From Asterias rubens (Eukaryota > Echinodermata > Asteroidea > Forcipulatida > Asteriidae): a DNA stretch of 64,000 bases. The notes beneath the pieces are model-generated. The model was given only the letters and a program-made list of their open reading frames with translations. It searched no databases and was not told where the DNA came from. Location of the stretch: contig NC_047082.1 in NCBI RefSeq assembly GCF_902459465.1, positions 9,422,545-9,486,544 on the forward strand, in the 5' to 3' direction. The position numbers were made by a program, and so were the translations under genes. Below are positions 13,601 through 23,016 of this stretch, piece by piece. The first letter of the stretch is position 1; each line of letters starts with the position of its first letter.

Positions 13601-15358
13601 CCTGGACACTATTGGTAATTACTCAAAATAATTTACCATAAAAACGTAACGGACAATGGGTAGCTCTAAATTGTAAAACTTTGTGGGAACCGGCTGCCTT
13701 CGAAGTAGCGCAGTCTTATTGAGATGAAAGAAATTTCTCACCAAATTTTGAATTTCAAGCATCTGAAAGCACACGACTTCGTGTGACAAGGGTGTTTTTC
13801 GTCCATTACTCACTTGCAACTTCGACGACCAACATGTTTGTTATGTTGTGCTTATGTTGGGTTACACCAAGTAAGAAGACTGGTCTTTGACAATTATGCT
13901 ACCAAAGGTGTCCAGTGCATTTAAAACAAGTCCTAACTTTACAAATATGTTGTGGAAAAGCCATGACAGTAAAACAATTATCTTTATTATGTCACCTGAA
14001 ACATGTTGTGACATTTCGATGTATTTTTGTATAAATGGTAATTTGTTAGTGTAATTTTTATATAACATATTTTTAGACACGCAATCCAAAACGAATTTCA
14101 CTGTACAAATATTTGTTTTTTTACAAGTGACAATAAAACATAATTATTATTGTGTTTATTATCCAAGAGTCGTCGAGTTCAAGCCTGGGGTTTGTCAGGT
14201 CACGGATGAGGTCAGATTCACTCTACGACTGTTGATTACTTGCATACCAGGTTGCTGCATCGTGATTGGCTTGGTCTTCCTTTACCTCTATCCAATCACA
14301 GAAGAGGTGCGGAAACAGAATCAAACAATACTGGAAATATGGAGGTAAATCTTTCTGATAAACATTATCTGTAGTAAATGAAATGATACAATATAACCCC
14401 CTAACCGCCCATCGCGGCTTGCTTAAAGGCAGTGGACATTATTGGTAATTACTCAAAATAATTATAAACATAAAACCTTACTTGGCAACGATACGGGAAG
14501 AGGTTGGTAGTATAAAACATTGTGAGAAACGGCTCCCTCTGAAGTGACGTAGTTTTTCAAGTAAAAAAAAGTAATCGTCCACGAATTTGATTACGAGACC
14601 CCAAGTTTAGAATTTGAGGTCTCGAAATCAACTATCTGAAAGCACACAACTTCGTGTGACAAGGGTTTTTTTTTTTATTTCATTCATATCTCGCAACTTC
14701 GACGACCAATTGAGCTCAAAATGTCACGGGTAATATATTATGCATATGTTTAGATACATTAAATGAGAAGAATGGTCTTTGACAATTACCAATAGTGTCC
14801 ACTGTCTTTAACGAGTGTCAACGGTCTCGCTTAATATATTATTTTGACTACTACCATCTACAGTATCATACCTGCGTTGTGATTATTATTCAGGACGTTC
14901 TGATCACTATTCATGAGCCGATCATTATTATTCACGTTTGCTCATTAATATTCATATTCTGATTTAATATTACTCATTTTTTGCCCATTAATGAGCTCGC
15001 TAAGCAACAGAAGGCCTTATCCCGTTTGCTCCTTGGTATTTATATTGTGATTCTATTATTAATGTTTGTTCATTATTACTCATGGGCTGACCATTAGTGT
15101 TCCGGTAATATGGTGTTCCTCAATAATCATATTCTAATCAATATTATTAATGTTGCACATTGTCATTCATGGGCTGACCATAAGTACTCCCGTTTGCTCA
15201 ATAATATTCGTATTCTGATCTTTATTATTCATGTTTGCTCATAATTATTCATGAATAGGGATGCTGGTGACGATAAGAGGCGACAGACGATCAAACGATG
15301 CATGGACCAGCGTTTCCGATCTAAGTCAATCAGGACACCGACAATGACTTTCAGATGA
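4698..15358 (+). CDS. MFSD2: MFSD2-type sodium-dependent lysophospholipid symporter, 14 exons
   Basis: Exons: 4698-4721, 5564-5695, 6663-6790, 7103-7232, 8281-8359, 9181-9332, 10231-10321, 10830-10948, 11488-11568, 12053-12136, 12801-12916, 13373-13510, 14168-14344, 15259-15358. They sum to 1,551 nt (516 residues plus stop), and every junction is GT/AG with matching phase. The product is an MFS multi-pass protein; vertebrate MFSD2A takes up lysophosphatidylcholine with Na+, and MFSD2B exports sphingosine-1-phosphate. Family landmarks: CYGLGGIPYQLT near residue 30, GRVWDAITDP at 65-74 (Na+-site region in MFSD2A), TERDRATAYRM at 156-166, MVPDVIDDF at 381-389, and a C-terminal YPITEE. The extracellular loop has an NDT glycosylation site at 202-204, and C198 and C434 sit where the family disulfide lies. 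Length fits the family (about 500-540). The first exon (MEDEQSDE) is chosen from a good start context and phase agreement, and is less certain than the rest. Whether the gene is closer to MFSD2A or MFSD2B is not decided. Introns are full of MITEs; no exon is broken. Confidence 0.93.
4934..4977. repeat. Short inverted repeat in MFSD2-like intron 1
   Basis: Arms 'tgtttaaccatggaggaa' and 'ttcctccatggttgaaca' are complementary with one mismatch and a 7-8 base loop. They could form a stable hairpin. No further copy noticed in the window. Confidence 0.6.
5707..5965. repeat. Family C MITE, copy 3 (MFSD2-like intron 2)
   Basis: Starts 'agggctcaatttcatagagc' and ends 'gcagctctatgacattgggc'. It lies just downstream of the exon 2 donor at 5696 and makes the open frame past that donor meaningless. 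Confidence 0.8.
6825..6990. repeat. Family D MITE, diverged copy (MFSD2-like intron 3)
   Basis: Contains 'ctggcagcagact', 'acgtagttctcagcatgtgc' and 'tctgctgccaccaagagtcc', as in the copies at 46246 and 63602. It begins soon after the exon 3 donor. Confidence 0.65.
7263..7648. repeat. Family A MITE, copy 1 (MFSD2-like intron 4)
   Basis: Runs TTAA to TTAA. Right end: 'caatagtgtccactgccttt' then TTAA. The centre is a short hairpin, 'gacctcaaattctaa' against 'tctgaggtc'. This is the commonest repeat in the window, about 18 copies or fragments. A TTAA target and TTAAAGG-type end match T2/Kolobok-like MITEs described in other animals. Confidence 0.85.
8006..8222. repeat. Family G near-perfect palindrome (MFSD2-like intron 4)
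   Basis: Two arms of about 108 bp mirror each other around base 8114. Examples: 'aactcgacgtttcgatca' and 'tgatcgaaacgtcgagtt'; 'gcggtaacaccatgtaata' and 'tattacatggtgttaccgc'. Very few mismatches are visible. Half copies are at 20600-20765 and, weaker, 29345-29400. It is probably a non-autonomous fold-back transposon. Confidence 0.85.
8545..8857. repeat. Family E MITE, copy 1 (MFSD2-like intron 5)
   Basis: Runs TTAA-AGCCATTGGACA to GTGTCCAATGGC-TTAA, with the central hairpin 'attctcgctatcgagaat'. A second copy is at 54115-54487. The TTAA ends are like those of families A and T, with a different interior. Confidence 0.8.
8858..9003 (+). mobile_element. Probable 3' tail of a non-LTR retrotransposon
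   Basis: The sequence ends 'ggccaaataaataaac' followed by a short (ttgaac)n run, the usual look of a truncated LINE or SINE 3' end with a simple-repeat tail. No reverse transcriptase frame is present. The family cannot be named. Confidence 0.4.
9358..9743. repeat. Family A MITE, copy 2 (MFSD2-like intron 6)
   Basis: TTAA-AGGCAGTGGACACTATTGG at the left, CAATAGTGTCCACTGGCT-TTAA at the right, hairpin centre near 9530-9560. It starts about 25 bp after the exon 6 donor. Confidence 0.85.
10015..10145 (+). mobile_element. tRNA-derived SINE fragment (MFSD2-like intron 6)
   Basis: Contains a B-box-like 'gagtttgagtcccggtc' followed by 'gagcaagacactttaccac', a layout typical of tRNA-derived SINE heads. 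The A box is poor. A related head is at 21105-21190. Confidence 0.5.
10349..10505. repeat. Family B MITE, copy 2 (MFSD2-like intron 7)
   Basis: Ends 'ggcgatttcacg' and 'ggtgaaatcgacgg', with inner 'gagttaggacgagtaactcg'. Same family as 612-758. Confidence 0.75.
11235..11730. repeat. Two family B fragments flanking MFSD2-like exon 9
   Basis: One fragment at about 11235-11335 ends 'tgtgaaatcggtgaag'. Another at about 11645-11728 runs from 'gaaccgatttcacgaatc' to 'tggtgaaatcgacggc'. Exon 9 (11488-11568) lies between them and is intact. Confidence 0.6.
13594..13924. repeat. Family A MITE, copy 3 (MFSD2-like intron 12)
   Basis: TTAA-AGACCTGGACACTATTGG to GTGTCCAGTGCA-TTTAA, somewhat diverged and shortened in the centre. 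Confidence 0.8.
14423..14811. repeat. Family A MITE, copy 4 (MFSD2-like intron 13)
   Basis: TTAA-AGGCAGTGGACATTATTGG to CAATAGTGTCCACTGTCT-TTAA, complete, with the 'gacctcaaattctaaac' type centre. Confidence 0.85.
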
Positions 15359-15384
15359 GACATGGTTGGTCAGAGTTTTAAAAA

Positions 15385-15565
15385 TGGACCTGATGCACAT
15401 GACGACATTTGAGAAGGGCGCCCTCGGGTAGATACCAAAGGTGTGTTGCTCATTGGCCCATTCTCTGCGCTGCGTGTACATTTACTGTGCGTTTTCCATT
15501 GGTCCATAATCGCTTGACCTCTCAAGATGGCGGCGTGGTGACGTCATGTACATCAGATCCTTTGT
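15385..15565. repeat. Family F dispersed repeat, copy 1
   Basis: Shares ordered words with 44455-44640: 'tgatgcacatgacg', 'agggcgccctc', 'aagatggcggc' and a 'gtgacgtca'-like site. It lies in the 3' region after the MFSD2-like stop. Function unknown. Confidence 0.55.
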
Positions 15566-15839
15566 AAGTCGGGAGCACAGTACGTAGACAGTAAAGTTAA
15601 GCCTACCGTTTGAATCAAAATCTTTACGTTATCGATTACTTCAGAAGTTATAATTGGAAAAAGTTATACCGGTAGTGGGAAACTAAGTTCATAGTATATT
15701 ATGTAGCTCTAAAAATATTTGTTATCAGAAGTTTCAAAAACTAGAAACAAAAATAGACAATGGTACGATAGCAATGTTTCATGACAGTGAGAAAACAAAA
15801 CCGAGTACACAACGAGTTTTCACATAATTATATAGGGCC

Positions 15840-15995
15840 TCTTTGAATCCACGACTTCGGCTTCAGATTCGGCTCAGGCTAGCTTGGCCCCGCGATTGTT
15901 TTGACAATATTGCGCGTGCCTTTCGTACGCGCTCAGGGCTTCAGACGACATGAGTGTGAATCCGAATCCAAAGCCCAAGCCGTAGATTCGAATCT
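15840..15995. repeat. Family I-like inverted repeat, diverged
   Basis: Left arm 'gaatccacgacttcggctt' pairs with the right arm 'aagcccaagccgtagattc'. It lies between the convergent MFSD2-like and LITAF-like genes. Confidence 0.55.
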
Positions 15996-16027
15996 ACTTC
16001 AGTGGTTTATAATATGTAGGATTCAGA

Positions 16028-18489
16028 TCACATCCGTTTAAAGGTACCAAGGTATGCATTGCACTGCGGGCAGGAATGGGCGACGTCCTTACAACCAGAA
16101 ATGCAGAAAGGAATCAAACAGCATCCAAGGAAACCACTGTGAAATTGAAAACAGTAAACACAGATTTCAACAAGTATTTTAAATTACATTTTCCTGTTGG
16201 GAGGGGTGTCCTGGCAGCTGACTACTGTGGATGTGGGAAGTTAGAATATGTGTACGAAAAAAAAAAAAAAAAAATCCACAGATTTACATTAAACATTTAC
16301 GGTGTGAAGATAATGGTTGTAGAAAGCTTCCCTTAAAATATTACTTGCTGAGGTGCTGTATTTTTTTAGAAATAAATGAACCAATTTACCGTGAAAAAAA
16401 AGGTTCGTCTATAGGGCTAGGGAGACGAAAACCATGTAAGCTTGTAAAACGTATTTAACGTCACTCCTGAAAACATTGTTCTGTTATTTTCACTTAAAAA
16501 AAACAGAAAAACTTGACGACCGATGAAGCTGAAACTTCTACATGTATTCTACTGCATACATCTTCATTCACAGTGATACAAAAGGTGTCAAAACCCTTTT
16601 GAACAACCGTTACATGACAGGTCCGTCTTCTTAGACTTGTTGCCTCTTCGTAAATTTGTAATAATAATAATAATAATAATAATAATTTGGGGGGCTAATC
16701 GTCCTTACTCGCAGCTAAGAGCTGAATTGCGAAGGACGCGGCTACAACGTGTTCGAGAAGCAGGCATGCAAGGGCGCATTCAGCTGCCAGCCACATCAAA
16801 CCCAATATGACCACGGAGCACAGCCAAGATCGAAAGTGGTTTGATTTTTTCCCGAGGGAGGAAAACCGGATTGTCTGGAAAACCCTCGTGGCACAGCAGA
16901 GAACCAACTGTTTATCATCTCGGATCTCATAACACACAACGACTGTCCTTACAACCTCAGAAGGAACTTTAAAAACACCACAAACGGCGTTTAAATTGTA
17001 AGTTTCATCATCACACTAAATCAAATTCCATCAACCTTTCCTCGTTGAAGTCTTTGGTACTTCTTTAACTTACCCAAAAAGGCAAATACTTCCGACGACT
17101 AGCCATAGTAACAATCCATTAATATACGCTGTTCGAGTCATTACACTCTGCTGGCATTGAGGACAGACCATTTGCATTGGATATTCACTAAAAGCTGTAT
17201 GATAAGTGAGAATTATTTATTTAATAACGGCTCGAAACAAGGCTATCATAGTGCTTGGTATAGGCTTATTGACAAGTCGTTCATTGTTTGTCGCGGTGAT
17301 GAAGTGTAAGCGGCTCTCTCACAGCTATACCCTCGCGATATCGCAATGCGCGCGAGACTACCGCTGACGTGATTACGGTCCCATAGTATTCAAGAGCCAG
17401 CGGTATCGCGAGAGAACAGTATAATCTCGTGAGAACATGCATCACAACAAACATTTAACGACTTGTCAATAAGTCTAACAGCAAAGTGGTACGTTATAAT
17501 CTATATTTGTTAAAATCCATTTAAATTATTGCTTAGCACGAAAGTTAGGTACGTTTTGTAAACATATTCAAATTATTATAGTGTTGAATTTGTTTGAAAA
17601 CTAAATGGAATATAGTTTTTTTTATGGGAAGTTTGCAGAGATGTAGAATTTGTTCACATCATTATGTTAACACAAGCTAATTGTTTTGCTATAATATTTT
17701 TTTTGCCGTCCAAGCAAGCCGGCGCGGTTTGTTTATCAACAGTAGAAAGGTCTATATATTTTATCTGGTTTGATTATTTGTAAATAATAATGATTCTTTG
17801 ATAAATAAAAGACAACGAAAATATTACTTACGCGTACTTCTGACGTATGTCATTTGTTGTGTACCTGTTGTGTAATTCACTGTCGTCATCGGCTGGGGGC
17901 CATCGACGGGCACTGGGCCTGGCATGGGCTGATAAGGTCCACCGACAGGAACTTGGCCTGGCATGGGCTGGCCTTGGGGAGGTCCGGTCTGTAACTGGCC
18001 TAGTAAAGGTTGTGGTGGGTATGCGGGGTCGGCAAAGGCTTCCGTGTATTTCGGTGGTGCACCATCGGGATACGGAGCTGGGATTGGTTCAGGAACACCC
18101 GGAGTGGCAACCGGAGTGGTAACCGGAGCGGCACCCAAAACAACACCCAGATGGGTACCCGGAGCGGTGGCCGGAGCGGTACCCGGAGCGGTGGCCGGAG
18201 CGGTACCCGGAGCGATGGCCGGAGCGGTACCCGGAGCGGTACCCAGAGCGGTACCCTGAGTGACAACCGGAGCGGTACCTGAAGCAGCATCCGGAGCGAT
18301 ACCCGGAGCGGTTCCCGAAGCGGTACCCTGAGTGACAACCGGAGCGGTACCTGAGGCAGCATCCGGAGCGATACCCGGAGCGGTACCCTGAGTGACAACC
18401 GGAGCGGTACCTGAAGCAGCATCCGGAGCGATACCCGGAGCGGTTCCCGGAGCGGCACCCGCAGCGGCATCCGGAGCGGACTGAGACAT
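16028..18489 (-). CDS. LITAF: LITAF-domain membrane-associated zinc protein, 3 exons
   Basis: Exons on the minus strand: 18489-17832, 17194-17074, 16136-16028; 888 nt, 295 residues plus stop, all GT/AG with agreeing phases. LITAF/SIMPLE and CDIP1 proteins sit on the cytosolic face of late endosomes and lysosomes. Both zinc knuckles are visible: CPQC at 230-233 and CPQC at 282-285. Between them is the hydrophobic stretch ([23 protein letters not shown]) that dips into the membrane, and the ending LGTFKRM matches LITAF 'LLGTYKRL'. The N-terminal 220 residues are far longer than in vertebrate LITAF. Residues 1-115 are an Ala/Pro/Thr/Gly repeat with a 20-residue unit present about three times, then a Pro/Gln-rich part with a PPKY motif at 145-148 that could bind NEDD4-type WW domains, as PPSY does in LITAF. 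A family paralogue cannot be excluded. Introns contain J, K and T repeats. Confidence 0.9.
16270..16395. repeat. Family T MITE arm (LITAF-like intron 2)
   Basis: Carries 'gtgaagataatggttgtaga', 'aagcttcccttaaaatatt' and 'gctgaggtgctgta', the left-arm words of the complete T copies at 41700 and 52744. The opposite arm is not recognisable, so this is a remnant. Confidence 0.65.
16687..16912 (-). mobile_element. Family K SINE, truncated copy with (AAT)n tail
   Basis: Nearly the same as 49142-49370: 'ggggggctaatcgtcctta', 'gaggaaaaccgga', 'cgtggcacagcagagaacca'. An (aat)n run at 16661-16686 would be the 3' tail of a minus-strand copy. The tRNA-like head seen in the other copy is missing. It lies in LITAF-like intron 2. 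Confidence 0.7.
17262..17477. repeat. Family J MITE, short form (LITAF-like intron 1)
   Basis: Ends 'aggcttattgacaagtcgtt' and 'aacgacttgtcaataagtct' are inverted. The interior holds 'tcgcgatatcgc' and 'ggtatcgcgagagaac'. A longer element with the same ends is at 23801-24370. Confidence 0.75.
18118..18480 (-). repeat. Coding minisatellite in LITAF-like exon 1
   Basis: A 12-nt 'ggtacccggagc' motif is organised into 60-nt higher-order units (18240-18470) that translate to Gly-Thr-Ala-Pro blocks. The array leaves several frames on both strands open by chance. Variable copy number between individuals would be expected. Confidence 0.8.
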
Positions 18490-18954
18490 AATTTGCGTAG
18501 CCTGTCACTGTGTCAGTAAAGATAATACATCAATCAGACATAATTTTGTTCTCAAGCTTGAGGGCAAACGCATCATATAAAAATAATAACGTATATCTAT
18601 ATTATTGTGTCTTCAATTAGTTTTAATATTTGCCTGTTTAATTCCACTTATTGGAATACCATTATGCAAAAAAAATAGTATTATTAACAGTAATTCCACG
18701 TATAAAAAAAAGATAAGGTAAAATTATACCAACTGTATGCCCAACGAAAAATTTGAGAATGGAAAGCGTTACCGCAGTAACGTTTCTCCCAATGTGTTTT
18801 TCTATTATGAAATGTTGATCTTGCCGGAACCCTGATTTTTGGCAATAACTCAAAGACACAACCTTGTTAAATGAATACAACCACCTTCAAACAATCGAAC
18901 AGTTCCAAAAACCGATAATTGCATTCAAATCACGGGCACTATTTGAAATTGTAT

Positions 18955-19204
18955 CTCAAGTTATGCATAAAATAACAAACCTCTGAAAATTTGAACTCAA
19001 TCGGTCGTCGAAGTTGCGAGAGAATAATTGAAGAAGAAAACACACAAGTTGTGTGCTTTCAGATGCTTGAAATAGTGAGAAATCAGAGGGAGCCGTTTCT
19101 CACAATGTTTTTTACTAATCAATAGCTTTCCATTGCTCGTTACCAAGTATGTTTTATGCTAACAATTATTTTGAGTAAATACCAATAGTGTCCAGTGCCT
19201 TTAA
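18955..19204. repeat. Family A MITE, left-truncated copy 5
   Basis: Begins inside the element at 'tctcaagttatgcataaaat' and ends 'caatagtgtccagtgcc' plus TTTAA. The left terminus is gone. Confidence 0.75.
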
Positions 19205-19241
19205 AATAAATGACAAATAATGATTTGAAAATTTAATCCCG

Positions 19242-19625
19242 TTAAAGGGAAGGTACACTATTGGTAATTCTCAAAGACCAGTCTTCTCACTTGGTGTATC
19301 CCATCATAACGATAAAATAACAAGCCTGTGAAAACTTGGGCTCAATTGGTCATCGAAAATGAGAGAAAATGATGAAAGAAAAAAAACCTTGTTGGACGAA
19401 TTTGTTTGCTTTAAGATAAGAATAAAAGACTTCTAGCTAGAAGTCTTTTAGAAGTCTTTTATTATTTTAGTAAGAAATTACCTCTTTCTCAAAAACTACG
19501 TTACTTCAGAGGGAGTCGTTTCCCACAATGTTTCATACTATCAACAGCTCTCCAATGCTCGTTACCAAGTCAGTTTTTAAGTTAATTTGTTATGAGTAGT
19601 TACCAAACTTGTACCTTCCCTTTAA
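19242..19625. repeat. Family A variant with TTAAAGGGAAG ends
   Basis: Runs TTAAAGGGAAGGTACACTA to CTTGTACCTTCCCTTTAA, with the central hairpin 'agacttctagctagaagtct'. The TTAAAGGRR start matches the terminal motif reported for T2-type MITEs. A second copy of this variant is at 42534-42907. Confidence 0.85.
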
Positions 19626-19639
19626 GAACCAGACTTGGC

Positions 19640-19900
19640 ACTCTGTGGCATTGAAGATAGTGGTTGTAGAAGGCTTCCTTTCAAATATAACTATAAATAA
19701 TAGCTGAGGTGCTGAGTTTTTTAAGAAATGAGTAAAACAATGTAACGGAAATACGTTTCTCCAAAAACTACAGCACCTCAGTCAGTGGTATTTTCAGGGA
19801 AGCTTTCTACCATCATTATCTTCAAACCGTGTAAGCTTAACGTAAATCTGTGAACACTGTGTTTTGTGTCATTCAAAAATAATACCTAGACCCTTTACGT
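19640..19900. repeat. Family T MITE, internally deleted copy
   Basis: Both arms are present: 'tggttgtagaaggcttcc' on the left, 'gaagctttctaccatcat' on the right, around 'ctacagcacctcag'. The central 'cgtctcatgagacg' hairpin of the full copies is absent. Confidence 0.7.
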
Positions 19901-22181
19901 TTTAGGACCATCGACTGTGACAATTTGTTTATAATGTTTGAAAATAAAGCAATAAGGAGCACTTATATGTATACGTTGCCCTTTTTGAAAAAGGAAATCA
20001 TTATCACAATCATTCTGAATAAAAATAATATTATAACTCACCGAACAAGAAGTACTCACGATGTCCTTTTCGTATCAATGTTGCTTTTTCTAATAATTAC
20101 GTAACCCGGATATTATATCGCCATAGTTGTCCCCTAGCAGCTATGTTTACTGACTATTTTGCCATGATACATTACTCGGGAACAAAGTCCGTCGGAAAAG
20201 GGCGTATAAAAACATTATATTTGATGGAATTCACGAAGGCTTATAATATTGTTTGTAGTGATAGACTATAATTATCACACCATACGATAAGGACAACGGT
20301 ACGTCATGGAACATGTATGTGCAAAGTAAATGTCGACATTAAAATGTGATTTTCAATTTAACTTTAAGCTCCCCCCCCCTTTACATGAGATCAATTTAGC
20401 AAGGGTCCCTTGCTAAGTATAGTGCGTGCTGTAAAATTGTACGAAATGTTCCTTGTGCGGAAGGACAACAATTTGTGTACTGTCCAAGGTCCCTTGTGAG
20501 TTCTTGTCAATCGTTGCTACATTTTAACAACCATGCTAAAACTGAGCAAGTGTCCCCTGTCAGTTTGATGTCGTGTGAACATGGCTTTGGCAAAATGTTA
20601 ATAATAGCTTTCTCCAGAAGACGATCAGAGCATACTAATCGAAACGTCGAGTTAAACCAACGGTTCTTTTCAGAACCACCCCCAACTCATTATAAATAAT
20701 TATTACATGGTGAATACTGCAAACCTTTCCATATCGTATTTCCACCATGCAAAGTTTCAAATCCTACTTAACAACAGTGTGTGCTAAGTGAAAACTTATA
20801 TAATAACTGTATATCATTTTGTGAATACAATGATGAAGGGCCTTCGCTTCGAACTTGTACAAGTTCTGTCCCCGAGAATAGATTTACTTACCATGAAAAA
20901 TAAATATATTTATTTAATGTTTTTAATAAATAACAAATTAGAAACACATAACTACCCGCATTTTAATTATTATGACTAACCGATGTTAACCCGTTTTACT
21001 GCTGTCGGTGCTGGTATTGGTGTTCACGTCTTTCTTCGTTACGCGTGTGCTCGTCGTTAGCAAATAATAATCCACTCTTTGGCGGTGTCGTTGGCAGACC
21101 CTAACTAGCTAGCGCACTGGGCTCAAGCTCTGGTGTTTCTGAACACCAGAGTGTGGGTTCGAGTCCCACTCTCGACAATAGTGTCCTCGAGAAATATGTT
21201 AGAACCATTATAGCTATTTTTCCTTCGGGTAGGCACAAAGCTAGTAAAAGTTTATATTTTCACAATTCAAAGCCTATTATAAAATAATTGTAAAAAAATA
21301 GTATTTATAATTAATAAGTCGTATCATTTCCCTTTAAGATGATCCCTTTGCTGCGGCTTCCCAGGTTGTATCGTTAACGTGGGTGTGATCCTGGCTACAC
21401 GGCATTTAACGGTTGTTTGGCTTCTGACTGGCACCACTTAAAAATTTATTGACAAAATAGGGAGACCACTGACACAGGGCCAGATAGCTCAATCGATAGA
21501 GAACCGGTGTCCGCTGAAATCTGTGCGCCGGGGATTCTGCCCCCCCCCCCCCGCCCCATTATTGGAAATAATATAAACATGCACTAAAGTAGGATGGTTC
21601 AAAAGAGGGCGCTATCAGAAGAAGTTTGTATACAGTGATGGGAATCGAATCTCTGGGGGACAACATTTCCTGCCAGACCGGTGTGGTACGAGAAATTACC
21701 AAATAGTTGAGCAAAATGATTTAAAAACATGGATATAATAATACATATCACTAAACACAGTGCCGTCAAATGAACAATAAATCTGAAGAAAAAAAATATT
21801 ACCATGAACGACCCGAGTTGTTTGTTTCTAGACCTCAACATTCGGAATGAGGCCGCGGTCTTAATTGGAAAATAATTAAATAAGCGGGGTCGAGGCAATC
21901 AATGAACGGAAGTAGCGTGAAACAAAACTTAACTCTATATTTTCATCACCAAGCAAAGGCTCTGTGTTTACTACCAATGTCTATTCAGCCACAATTTGTT
22001 TAACTGCTGGACTGGACAGACGACTTTAATGGTGAGCTCTAATCATACATCAGGCAAACCTTTCTGATCCTTATAGAAACAAGACTTCATTTAACCAAAA
22101 CATTTCAAACTCGTAATACCATACTCAAGAGCGTGGGATTTCACTGTCAACGAGAAAGTACGATTTCAAACAACATTAAAG
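19901..22181. other. Intergenic with repeat fragments, no gene seen
   Basis: Holds a half copy of palindrome G at about 20600-20765 ('gacgatcagagcatactaat', 'aaagtttcaaatcctac') and a tRNA-like SINE head at about 21105-21190 ('gtgggttcgagtcccactct'). There is also a weak tRNA-like stretch at 21481-21545 and a poly-C run near 21540. The promoter of the lectin gene must lie at the right end. Confidence 0.5.
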
Positions 22182-22921
22182 ATGGCAGCATTTGACTTTT
22201 GCGAGAAGATGATTCTGATGGTTAGCATCTTACGGGCTCTGCAAGCAGGCTGTCCTCCCGACTGGTTGACTTGGCAAGACTCCTGCTACATCTTACTGCC
22301 TAAGAAGATTAATTGGACTGATGCTAAGAAGGCTTGTGACCGGCACAGTGTGAATCTTATTTTCCCAAACTCGTTGGAAGAACAGATCTTTTTATGGGAA
22401 GAAATGAGTACAAGGATGAGAGAATTAGGCGCCGACAGTTCAGATGATCTGCAGCTGTGGATCAATTGCTACAGATATGATGACGAGTCTTTCATATGCT
22501 CGGGTTATGAGGGAACATCGTATTTCAGGAATTGGGGCGGCACCGAGCCATCCAATGGGCGCAACGACGACTGCGTCAGAATGGCAGACAAATTTGAAGG
22601 CAAATGGGGAGACAGGAAGTGTCATTTTAGTTATTTTGTCGCTTGTGAAATGTCGGCTCTTTCGTACGGGTGCCGACAGTCAAGCCCCCGTTACATACAC
22701 GTACCACAGCAGTGTCTGCTCAACCATCAGATCAGGAGCTATCCGGTCAATGAGTCCATTGGGTGTGGTCTGGCGTGCTGGGCGGAGCCTCTCTGCCGCT
22801 CCTTCAATCTCTGGAAGCCAGCTGAAACAAGACGAGCTGTCAGCTCAACCATGCCAGTCGCATGGATGCTGACGTCACTGATATCAAGTACGAGGAGAAC
22901 TGTTACTTCTATGAGCCGTAA
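22182..22921 (+). CDS. Secreted C-type lectin with PAN/apple-like segment, one frameshift
   Basis: Single exon. The ATG at 22182 (M1) is followed by a hydrophobic leader (ILMVSILRALQA), so secretion is likely. Residues 24-155 are a C-type lectin domain: GCPPDW start, WQDSCY, NWTDAKKAC, NWGGTEPS, KWGDRKC and a final FVACE. The usual Ca2+/sugar motifs EPN/QPD and WND read EPS (122-124) and WGD (142-144), so Ca2+-dependent sugar binding is uncertain. From about 179, QCLLNHQI and CGLACWAEPLCRSFNLW resemble a PAN/apple domain. After W211 the frame is lost between 22815 and 22826; the expected continuation (TSCQLNHASRMDADVTDI) is in another frame and ends at TAA 22919-22921. The original frame runs on to a stop after 22952 with unrelated residues. 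This is either a real mutation, making it a recent pseudogene, or an assembly error. No intron could explain it. Confidence 0.75.
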
Positions 22922-23016
22922 GATGTTCAGATCATTGCGACGCATCACGTCTTGAAACTTTTTCAATCCTGACTCGAGGAGAACTGTACTTCTATGAGCC
23001 GTAAGATGTTCAGATC
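22891..23016 (+). repeat. 43-bp direct duplication at the end of the lectin gene
   Basis: 22891-22933 and 22975-23016 are the same apart from one missing T in the second copy ('gaactgttac' against 'gaactgtac'). The unit includes the lectin stop codon in the restored frame. Confidence 0.85.

Noticed and set aside
16695-16937. An 80-codon frame with a CPxC-like look, also at 49170-49376
   Set aside because: It is the body of the family K SINE in two copies, not a zinc domain.
18000-18508. Long overlapping frames on both strands (Arg-Ser-Gly-Tyr repeats, Leu-Arg-Val-Pro repeats)
   Set aside because: They are the other frames of the LITAF-like coding minisatellite, which has a 12-nt period and so keeps several frames open. 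Only the frame that splices into the zinc-knuckle exons makes sense.
21105-21190. A possible tRNA gene with box 'gggttcgagtccc'
   Set aside because: The variable region is a long hairpin and the acceptor stem is absent; a related fragment at 10015 points to a SINE.
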